Origin: an uncultured Faecalibacterium sp.
GTDB lineage: Bacteria; Bacillota; Clostridia; Oscillospirales; Ruminococcaceae
Direction of reading: 5' to 3'
Assembly: GCA_934548045.1 (NCBI GenBank)
Contig: CAKTEM010000029.1
Location: 1-18,639 of the forward strand
DNA: 18,639 nt
Of the stretch, positions 13,257 to 18,639 are shown in pieces. Under the pieces are notes generated by a model. The model had not been told where the DNA came from and made no database searches. It saw only the letters and a list, made by a program, of their open reading frames with translations. The translations under genes and the position numbers were made by a program. Within the stretch, counting starts at the first letter, position 1. Each line of letters begins with the position of its first letter.

Positions 13257-13284
13257 AGTATATGCCAAAAAGAAAAAAAGTCAA
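13257..13284 (-). promoter_or_regulatory. Convergent promoter for the antisense RNA
   Basis: Minus strand: TTGACT (13284-13279), 16-bp spacer, TATACT (13262-13257). A near-consensus promoter pointing at copy B and the toxin gene, 53 bp downstream of the feoB stop. Confidence 0.75.
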
Positions 13285-13336
13285 GCTCTTCGCAAAAAAG
13301 TTTGCAATTGCGACATATTGTAAGCTGTTCAGCATT

Positions 13337-15679
13337 TTACAGCACCACTGCAATGAGGTGCGCCACAAATGCGCAGAGCCATGCAACAAGGCACTGGTTA
13401 ACGACCATGACCGCCGCCCACTTACTGCCAAGCTCCCGTTTGACCGAAGCGACTGCCGCGATACAGGGGGTGTACAGCAGGCAGAAAACCAGAAGCGGTG
13501 CGGCCGCTGCCGGGGTCAGAGCGGATGCAAACGCTGCCGAGGAACCATAGAGGATGGTCAGGGTCGAAACGACGCTCTCCTTCGCCATGAATCCAGTGAT
13601 AAGCGCAGTCGAGATGCGCCAGTCGGCAAAGCCCAGCGGAGCGAAAACAGGTGTGATAAATCCAGCCAGAACAGCGAGGATGCTGTCCTGCGTGTCCGCA
13701 ACAAGGCTGAACTGAAGATCAAAGTTCTGCAAAAACCAGATGATGATGGTCGCCATAAAGATGACCGTAAAGGCACGCTCGAGGAAATCCCTTGCCTTTT
13801 CCCAAAGGAGCTGTGCAACGTTTTTCAAGCCGGGCAGACGGTAGTTGGGCAGTTCCATGACGAACGGCACCGCCTCGCCCTTGAACACCGTTCCCTTGAG
13901 CAGGAACGCCATTCCGACGCCCACAAGGATACCGAGGAAGTACAGGCTAACCATAACGAGCGCGGCATGATCTGGGAAGAAGGAGACTGCGAACAGACTG
14001 TAAATCGGCAGCTTTGCCGAGCAGCTCATGAAGGGCGTGAGCAGAATGGTCATCTTGCGGTCACGCTCGGAGGGCAGGGTCCGGCTTGCCATAACGCCCG
14101 GAACTGTACAGCCGAAACCGATCAGCATCGGCACAATGCTTCGACCGGACAGACCGATACGCCGGAGCAGTTTGTCCATGACAAAAGCCACTCGTGCCAT
14201 GTAGCCGGTATCTTCCAGCAGAGACAGGAAGAAGAACAACGTCACGATGATGGGCAAAAAGCTCAGCACGCTTCCGACGCCGGTAAAGATGCCGTCTATC
14301 ACAAGGGATTGGACTGCTTCGTTGACGTTCCAGTACGTAAGGGCATCGTCCACGACCACGGTCAGCCAGTCGATACCGGACGCCAGCAAGTCCTGCAGAC
14401 CTGCGCCGATAACACCGAAGGTCAGATAGAACACCAGTGCCATAATGCCGATAAAGGCCGGGATAGCCGTATATTTTCCGGTCAGGACCTTGTCGATTTT
14501 ACTGCTGCGGATCTGTTCTTTGCTCTGATGGGGCTTCACAACGCTTTCGTTCACCAGCTCATGAATGAAATGGAACCGCATATCCGCGATGGCGGCGGCA
14601 CGGTCAAGTCCACGCTCCTGTTCCATCTGCAGAATGATATGCTCGATCATCTCTTTCTCGTTCTGGTCGAGTTTCAGAGCTTCCTCGATCCGGGCATCCC
14701 CCTCGACCAGTTTGGTCGCAGCAAAACGCACCGGGATACCTGCTGCTTTGGCGTGATCTTCGATGAGATGGATGATGGCATGGATGCAGCGATGGACTGC
14801 ACCGCCGTGATCGTTCTCGCCGCAGAAGTCCATCCGGCCCGGACGCTCCTGATACTTTGCCACATGGATGGCGTGGTCGATGAGTTCATCGACGCCCTCA
14901 TTTTTGGCCGCCGAGATGGGAACCACCGGGATCCCCAGCATCGCTTCCATTTTGTTGATCCGCACCGTGCCGCCGTTGCCGCGCATCTCGTCCATCATGT
15001 TGAGGGCAAGTACCATCGGGGTATCCAGTTCCATCAGCTGCATCGTCAGATAGAGGTTTCTCTCGATGTTGGTCGCATCCACAATGTTGATGATACCGGT
15101 GGGCTTCTCGCCAATGATGAACTGCCTGGTCACGATCTCCTCACTGGAATAGGGCGACATCGAGTAGATGCCGGGCAGGTCAGTGACCTCGGTATCCGGG
15201 TGGCCTTTTATCATGCCGCTCTTCCGGTCGACTGTAACGCCCGGGAAATTGCCGACATGCTGGTTCGAGCCGGTCAGCTGGTTGAAAAGGGTCGTCTTGC
15301 CGCAGTTCTGGTTGCCTGCCAGCGCAAAGGTCAGGGTCGTTCCCTCCGGGACCGGGTTCTCGCCCTTTTTTGTGTGGTAGCGTCCGCCCTCGCCAAGGCC
15401 CGGATGTTCGACCGGTTTTTCATCCCGGGGCAGCTGCGCTTTGCCCGGCTTCTTTGTGGTCGGTGTGATCTGGATCTGCTTTGCGTCATCCAGACGCAGG
15501 GTCAGCTCATAGCCGTGGATCTGCAGCTCCATCGGGTCACCCATCGGAGCAAACTTGACGAGGGTGACTTCCTCGCCCGGGATCAGACCCATATCCAGAA
15601 AATGCTGCCGCAGCGCACCTTCGCCGCCTACCGTATCGATCACGGCACTTTCGCCGATGTTCAAGTCCTTTAATGTCAT
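13337..15679 (-). CDS. feoB: Ferrous iron transporter, FeoA-FeoB fusion
   Basis: A 780-residue protein with an N-terminal FeoA SH3-like domain (1-72, MTLKDLNIGESAVID and FLDMGLIPGEEVTLV), a charged linker (73-115), the FeoB GTPase, and the polytopic membrane domain. G-motifs: G1 GNQNCGKTT (122-130), G2 Thr in GVTVDR, G3 DLPG (167-170), G4 NMMD (227-230), G5 SAAK. The transmembrane part has the Gate motifs GFGCTVPGVMA and SCSAKLPIY and ends with LYTPCIAAVASVKRELG. It imports Fe2+ across the cytoplasmic membrane, important in anoxic gut. FeoA is usually separate; fusion is known in some bacteria. The start at 15679 has GAAAGG upstream. No convincing terminator was found after its stop, where the antisense promoter begins. 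Confidence 0.95.
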   Translation of the reverse strand: MTLKDLNIGESAVIDTVGGEGALRQHFLDMGLIPGEEVTLVKFAPMGDPMELQIHGYELTLRLDDAKQIQITPTTKKPGKAQLPRDEKPVEHPGLGEGGRYHTKKGENPVPEGTTLTFALAGNQNCGKTTLFNQLTGSNQHVGNFPGVTVDRKSGMIKGHPDTEVTDLPGIYSMSPYSSEEIVTRQFIIGEKPTGIINIVDATNIERNLYLTMQLMELDTPMVLALNMMDEMRGNGGTVRINKMEAMLGIPVVPISAAKNEGVDELIDHAIHVAKYQERPGRMDFCGENDHGGAVHRCIHAIIHLIEDHAKAAGIPVRFAATKLVEGDARIEEALKLDQNEKEMIEHIILQMEQERGLDRAAAIADMRFHFIHELVNESVVKPHQSKEQIRSSKIDKVLTGKYTAIPAFIGIMALVFYLTFGVIGAGLQDLLASGIDWLTVVVDDALTYWNVNEAVQSLVIDGIFTGVGSVLSFLPIIVTLFFFLSLLEDTGYMARVAFVMDKLLRRIGLSGRSIVPMLIGFGCTVPGVMASRTLPSERDRKMTILLTPFMSCSAKLPIYSLFAVSFFPDHAALVMVSLYFLGILVGVGMAFLLKGTVFKGEAVPFVMELPNYRLPGLKNVAQLLWEKARDFLERAFTVIFMATIIIWFLQNFDLQFSLVADTQDSILAVLAGFITPVFAPLGFADWRISTALITGFMAKESVVSTLTILYGSSAAFASALTPAAAAPLLVFCLLYTPCIAAVASVKRELGSKWAAVMVVNQCLVAWLCAFVAHLIAVVL

Positions 15680-15727
15680 GTTTTCCGCCTTTCTTCCGGC
15701 CGGTTGTTAGTCCGTATAAACAATAGT

Positions 15728-15756
15728 AATATAGGCTAACTCTTCGGCATTGTCAA
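15728..15756 (-). promoter_or_regulatory. feoB promoter with possible DtxR/IdeR-like box
   Basis: Minus strand: TTGACA (15756-15751), 17-bp spacer, TATATT (15733-15728). Overlapping the spacer end and -10 is GTTAGCCTA, identical to the central nine bases of the DtxR/IdeR consensus TTAGGTTAGCCTAACCTAA, but the outer arms do not match. Iron repression by a DtxR-type protein is therefore only a suggestion; no Fur box was seen. Confidence 0.7.
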
Positions 15757-15772
15757 GACAAAAACCGACAAA

Positions 15773-15810
15773 AAATCTCCCGTCCGCACCAGAGTACAGA
15801 CGGGAGATTT
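15773..15810 (-). terminator. Terminator of the lipoprotein operon
   Basis: On the minus strand AAATCTCCCGTC (15810-15799) pairs perfectly with GACGGGAGATTT (15784-15773), followed by more T. It separates the AT-rich block from feoB. Confidence 0.9.
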
Positions 15811-15826
15811 GCGTTCCGGGGATAAT

Positions 15827-16165
15827 TTACTTTTTCAGGTATGTTACCATGTATTCGCCGTTTCTTAAAGACAGTATCATTTTCTTTCCATTGATGGCAC
15901 AGTCAAATTCGTCTGTCGGCGAACCCAGCCAATAAAACGTGATTTTTCCCTTGTCATAAACATAGGTTGCCGGGAATCCATCATAATAGCATTGTCCGTC
16001 TTTTGTAAACTGTATGGCATCCGGAAATGGATATACCGAATCCTCTGCGACATAAGTGCCTGAAAACTTCGTATTTGAGCTGTACCAGATAAAGAATACT
16101 GTACCTATCGCCAGAACAGCCGCGGCCAGCATCAATGCTAGTTGGTTCTTTTTCATTCTTTCCAT
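15827..16165 (-). CDS. Small membrane-anchored protein of unknown function
   Basis: I do not recognise a named family. The 112-residue protein starts MERMKKNQ, followed by one hydrophobic segment (about 8-27, ALMLAAAVLAIGTVFFIWY) that could be a signal anchor. An outer domain of about 80 residues follows, rich in beta-type alternation (GTYVAEDSVYPFP, QFTKDGQCYYDG, KKMILSLRNGEYMVTYLKK). Such short domains with a GTY opening and FTKDGxCYY pattern resemble small lipocalin-like extracytoplasmic modules. The ATG at 16165 is chosen for its GAGGAG 6 bases upstream; the frame is open back to 16219 but overlaps the lipoprotein gene. Its ribosome site overlaps the lipoprotein stop, so the two are co-translated. 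It is AT-rich like its neighbours. Confidence 0.75.
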   Translation of the reverse strand: MERMKKNQLALMLAAAVLAIGTVFFIWYSSNTKFSGTYVAEDSVYPFPDAIQFTKDGQCYYDGFPATYVYDKGKITFYWLGSPTDEFDCAINGKKMILSLRNGEYMVTYLKK

Positions 16166-16175
16166 ACAAATCTCC

Positions 16176-17174
16176 TCATCCGTTATTTCTCGACAACGTC
16201 TGATAGTAATTTCCTTCATACATCAGAGCAAAATCTCCCTGTTTATAGTCGTAGGCTACTTTACAGCTCTCGCCATCCAGTTCAAACAGCCAGAACAGTT
16301 CATCTATGGCGTCTCGTTCCACGGAATACCGTATATCGTACGGTGAACCTATTGAACCCGAAAGTTCCACCGGTTCATTTCTCTCATAATGCCTTTCCTC
16401 GCTTTGGCTCATATTCCATTCTTTCCGGCGGAACCAGATTTTATCGGAATTGATGGTAAGCGTCGGTGTGTCATAGAACAATGTCACCGATGACTCTGCA
16501 ACATTGATATGAATATCATGGTCGCTATCTTTAAAATACCAGTCTCCGGCCAAGTCAAACTGATATCCAATTTTTTCACTGCTTACATTTGTCTCCCAAA
16601 TCGTTTCATCATTCGGTCCAAATTGAAACTGAACATCCACCTGTGATACGATTCTGAGTGAAGGATACGTTTGGTCTATACACTGAAAAGAATATACAAA
16701 CTCCTTCAATCCATCACCGCCGGTTTGCCCAAGACTGATACATTGGCGGTTTTCCTGTTCAACTATTTCCTGCGCATCATCTTCCGTCGGGAATCTCAGC
16801 GGCGTAAACTGACTTTCCCGAAGGTCAAAGCTTCCCATTGACCAAGACTTTTCATTCAAAATATAGGTAATGTCATAAGTTCCTTCATAGGAAAAGTACT
16901 CGTTTTCTGCCGCCATCTGGAACGTCACATTATCCGTCATTTCAGACTGACTTGTTTCTCTATTCAAAATTTCATACGACGTAATCGTAAACGGCATTTC
17001 AGGGTGGTCATATCTTGAATATGTGCTGTCCTTTTGAAGAACATCTTCTTTGATTTGTTCCTTATCACGAACCGGTATTTTTGCGCCGCAGGCTCCAAGT
17101 GTCCCTGCAGCAGTGACCAGTAACACCGTTTTTCCCATTGCTTTCATAAAATTTCTTCGATTGATTTTTCTCAT
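16176..17174 (-). CDS. Lipoprotein with Tat-like signal, unknown function
   Basis: A 332-residue secreted lipoprotein. The N-terminus has a twin-arginine motif (NRRNFMK, residues 5-11), a hydrophobic stretch, and lipobox LGAC with Cys29 as the lipidation site; the mature protein would be anchored outside the membrane. The rest is polar and acidic with many aromatic residues (ENEYFSYEGTYDITYI, DLAGDWYFKDSDHDI) and looks beta-rich. I recognise no enzyme motifs. GAGAGGGAAGGA lies upstream of the ATG. It precedes the small membrane protein in one operon and diverges from the XRE regulator, whose likely operators cover its promoter. Base composition and codon use are clearly more AT-rich than the core genes, suggesting horizontal acquisition. 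Confidence 0.8.
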   Translation of the reverse strand: MRKINRRNFMKAMGKTVLLVTAAGTLGACGAKIPVRDKEQIKEDVLQKDSTYSRYDHPEMPFTITSYEILNRETSQSEMTDNVTFQMAAENEYFSYEGTYDITYILNEKSWSMGSFDLRESQFTPLRFPTEDDAQEIVEQENRQCISLGQTGGDGLKEFVYSFQCIDQTYPSLRIVSQVDVQFQFGPNDETIWETNVSSEKIGYQFDLAGDWYFKDSDHDIHINVAESSVTLFYDTPTLTINSDKIWFRRKEWNMSQSEERHYERNEPVELSGSIGSPYDIRYSVERDAIDELFWLFELDGESCKVAYDYKQGDFALMYEGNYYQTLSRNNG

Positions 17175-17241
17175 TTTGTTCCTTCCCTCTCAAAATTCCA
17201 ATAAGTCTTTTCTCTGTGTTCCTCTTTCATTCGCCTTCTCC

Positions 17242-17261
17242 ACTATTGTTGTTATTATAGT
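17242..17261. promoter_or_regulatory. Operator 1 over the lipoprotein -10
   Basis: ACTAT-N10-ATAGT. It covers the minus-strand TATAAT (17259-17254) that serves as -10 of the lipoprotein operon. It has the same geometry as operator 2, centred 32 bp away. Binding by the divergent XRE protein is inferred. Confidence 0.6.
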
Positions 17262-17283
17262 ATTTACCACAAAACTATATAAA
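17254..17283 (-). promoter_or_regulatory. Promoter of the lipoprotein operon
   Basis: Minus strand: -10 TATAAT (17259-17254) with a weak -35 (TTTATA or TTATAT at about 17283-17277). Both elements fall inside the two ACTAT-N10-ATAGT palindromes. Confidence 0.55.
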
Positions 17284-17293
17284 TAACAATAGT
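17274..17293. promoter_or_regulatory. Operator 2 over the lipoprotein -35
   Basis: ACTAT-N10-ATAGT, the second palindrome. Its right end AACAATAGT (17285-17293) is the exact inverse of ACTATTGTT at 17242-17250, making a larger inverted repeat of the two sites. The spacing of about three helical turns would place two dimers on one DNA face. Confidence 0.6.
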
Positions 17294-17352
17294 TTACCAA
17301 GTCATTCTATAAAATCAGCAACATTTTCTCCTTTTTGACTATTATTCATCGC

Positions 17353-17358
17353 TATACT
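17353..17358 (+). promoter_or_regulatory. Probable -10 of the XRE regulator gene
   Basis: TATACT 36 bp before the ATG. The best upstream hexamer, TTGACT at 17335, is only 12 bp away, so the -35 is unclear. Confidence 0.4.
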
Positions 17359-17393
17359 TTAGCAAATTAACAAAAGGAGATGAGTGTTTCAGT

Positions 17394-17714
17394 ATGTTTG
17401 GAGATCTTTTGCGCGAACTCCGAAAAGATTTTAAGATGACACAAGCCGACTTAGGAAAATTGCTGTCTCTTTCACCTCTTACCATCTCTGCTTATGAATG
17501 TGGCCGCAGTGTACCGGATGATGCAACAAAGGTCAAAATCGCTAAAATCTTCAATGTTTCTCTGGATTATCTGCTCGGCCTCATCCGTGAACCTCTACCG
17601 TATGAACGGTCTGACCACACAGTTTACTGCCCACCAGATTTCTCTCAGACTGATATCGAAAAAGTTCAGGAATATGTTTCTTTTTTAGAGTTCCAAAAAA
17701 AGAGCAAACAATAA
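17394..17714 (+). CDS. XRE (Cro/CI) family transcriptional regulator
   Basis: A 106-residue protein with an N-terminal lambda-repressor-like helix-turn-helix (about 5-63): LRELRKDFKMTQADLGKLL, recognition helix LSPLTISAYECGRSVP, and IAKIFNVSLDYLLGL. The remaining 40 residues are polar and helical, probably for dimerisation; no protease or sensor domain is present. The ATG at 17394 is in frame, but AAGGAG (17374-17379) is 14 bases upstream, somewhat far; no better start in this frame was found. It diverges from the lipoprotein operon, and paired ACTAT/ATAGT palindromes in the shared intergenic region are the likely target. AT-rich, like the lipoprotein genes. Confidence 0.88.
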   Translation: MFGDLLRELRKDFKMTQADLGKLLSLSPLTISAYECGRSVPDDATKVKIAKIFNVSLDYLLGLIREPLPYERSDHTVYCPPDFSQTDIEKVQEYVSFLEFQKKSKQ

Positions 17715-17745
17715 GAGCCTACACTCAAAATGCAGTGTAGGCTCT
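17714..17745. terminator. Hairpin terminator between the XRE gene and galE
   Basis: AGAGCCTACACT (17714-17725) pairs perfectly with 17734-17745. T-rich tails on both sides suit the convergent genes. The arm resembles the GAGCCTGCAC arm of the terminators at 4454 and 12935. Confidence 0.8.
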
Positions 17746-17766
17746 CTGTATTACCCGTTATTGATT

Positions 17767-18639
17767 TTACTGTGCCGTATGATAGCCATCCGGGTTTTTG
17801 CTCTGCCAATTCCAGCTGTCAGCGCACATATCCTCGATGCCATACTCAGCGACCCAGCCCAGCTCACGCTTTGCCTTGGAGGGGTCGGCGTAGCACTCGG
17901 CGATATCACCGGGGCGGCGAGGGTCGATGACGTAGGGGATCTCTTTGCCACAGGCCTTCTCGAAGGCGTGGATGACGTCCAGAACGCTGTAACCATGGCC
18001 GGTGCCGAGGTTGCAGATGAAGAGGCCGCAGTTGGTCTCCAGCTTCTTGATAGCGCAGACATGGCCGCGTGCGAGGTCGACGACGTGGATGTAGTCACGC
18101 ACACCGGTGCCGTCCGGGGTGGGGTAATCGTTGCCGAAGACGTGGACTTTTTCCAGCTTGCCGACAGCGACCTTTGCGATGTAGGGCATCAGGTTGTTGG
18201 GGATGCCGTTGGGGTCCTCGCCGATGAGGCCGGACTTGTGCGCACCGATGGGGTTGAAGTAGCGCAGCAGAGCGACATTCAGGCTGGGGTCAGCCTTGCA
18301 GACGTCGGTCAGGATGCGCTCGGTGAAGACTTTGGTGGTACCGTAGGGGTTGGTGGTGTTGCCGACCGGGAAATCCTCGGTGATCGGCACGCTTGCCGGG
18401 TCGCCGTAGACAGTAGCGGAGGAGCTGAACACGAAGTTCTTGCAGTTGTGGCGGCGCATGACGTCCAGAATGACCAGCGTGCAGTTCAGGTTGTTGTAGT
18501 AATACTCGATGGGCTTGGAGACGCTCTCACCGACGGCCTTGTAAGCCGCAAACTGGATGACTGCGGTGATGTCCGGGCACTCGGTGAAGATCTTCTCCAC
18601 GTCCTCGTGCTTGGTCATGTCCGCATTGTAGAAGCGGAA
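17767..18639 (-). CDS. galE: UDP-glucose 4-epimerase, N-terminus outside window
   Basis: A short-chain dehydrogenase-type NAD-dependent epimerase that interconverts UDP-glucose and UDP-galactose in the Leloir pathway. The frame is open through the right edge (residues FRFYNAD precede the first internal Met at 18618), so the gene continues beyond and lacks its Rossmann GxxGxxG start here. Visible motifs: QFAAYKAVGES, FSSSATVYGDP with the catalytic Ser/Thr region, NPYGTTK holding the YxxxK pair, LRYFNPIGAH, and the uridine-sugar site FGNDYPTPDGTGVRDYIHV. The C-terminus (RRPGDIAECYADPSKAKRELGW) is standard. The base composition returns to the GC-rich core type after the AT-rich block. Confidence 0.95.
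   Translation of the reverse strand, partial: FRFYNADMTKHEDVEKIFTECPDITAVIQFAAYKAVGESVSKPIEYYYNNLNCTLVILDVMRRHNCKNFVFSSSATVYGDPASVPITEDFPVGNTTNPYGTTKVFTERILTDVCKADPSLNVALLRYFNPIGAHKSGLIGEDPNGIPNNLMPYIAKVAVGKLEKVHVFGNDYPTPDGTGVRDYIHVVDLARGHVCAIKKLETNCGLFICNLGTGHGYSVLDVIHAFEKACGKEIPYVIDPRRPGDIAECYADPSKAKRELGWVAEYGIEDMCADSWNWQSKNPDGYHTAQ

Noticed and set aside
13286..13336. Terminator after feoB
   Set aside because: A TCGCAA/TTGCGA pairing exists, but its stem is short with a large T-rich loop and no good tail.
13262..15673. 803-residue open frame on the plus strand opposite feoB
   Set aside because: The minus strand encodes a clear FeoA-FeoB with all motifs. The antisense frame is low-complexity in His, Asp, Gln and Arg, has no domain, and the gene in the other direction explains it.
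1..18639. CRISPR array or insertion sequence transposase
   Set aside because: No regularly spaced repeats and no transposase frame were found; the repeats seen are short and few.

Overview
This 18.6 kb window looks like a chromosomal piece of a gut Firmicute of the Ruminococcaceae/Oscillospiraceae type, plausibly Faecalibacterium. That placement is inferred from fairly GC-rich coding sequence, clostridial promoters and Shine-Dalgarno sites, two-subunit iron-sulfur serine dehydratase, a FeoA-FeoB fusion and short repeat-type terminators; it was not tested by any search. Most of the window is ordinary core sequence, interrupted by an integration junction at the left, a small palindromic repeat in one operon, a candidate type I toxin-antitoxin locus, and an AT-rich accessory island at the right.

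Left edge (1-1300): the C-terminal part of a tyrosine recombinase gene, a non-coding stretch with five TGTGCA repeats and a 16-bp inverted repeat, then tRNA-Arg(ACG) on the minus strand. This is the anatomy of an integrated element whose body lies left of the window.

1450-9616: sdaAB-sdaAA (minus) diverge from tig (plus). A MarR regulator and a TSUP permease form a minus-strand operon with a palindromic operator. A MYG1-family protein and a GIY-YIG/GNAT fusion form a plus-strand operon that converges on a HAD phosphatase. ilvE follows with its own promoter and a structured leader.

9754-12974: two different alpha/beta-hydrolase esterases and a CarB-like ATP-grasp ligase run in one direction. 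A repeat of about 125 bp with terminal inverted repeats sits just before the ATP-grasp gene.

12988-13284: a locus with the layout of Fst/par-type type I toxin-antitoxin systems. It has a 33-residue membrane peptide with a TTG start, a ribosome-binding site inside a hairpin, a strong terminator, a second copy of the start region beyond the terminator, and a convergent promoter that would transcribe that copy as antisense RNA. This is the most interesting part of the window.

13337-15756: a fused FeoA-FeoB ferrous iron transporter with a strong promoter and a possible DtxR-like box. 15773-17745: an AT-rich block with a small membrane-anchored protein, a Tat-type lipoprotein and a divergent XRE regulator; two ACTAT-N10-ATAGT palindromes overlie the lipoprotein promoter. 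The right edge is a partial galE. No CRISPR array, rRNA or replication origin was seen.
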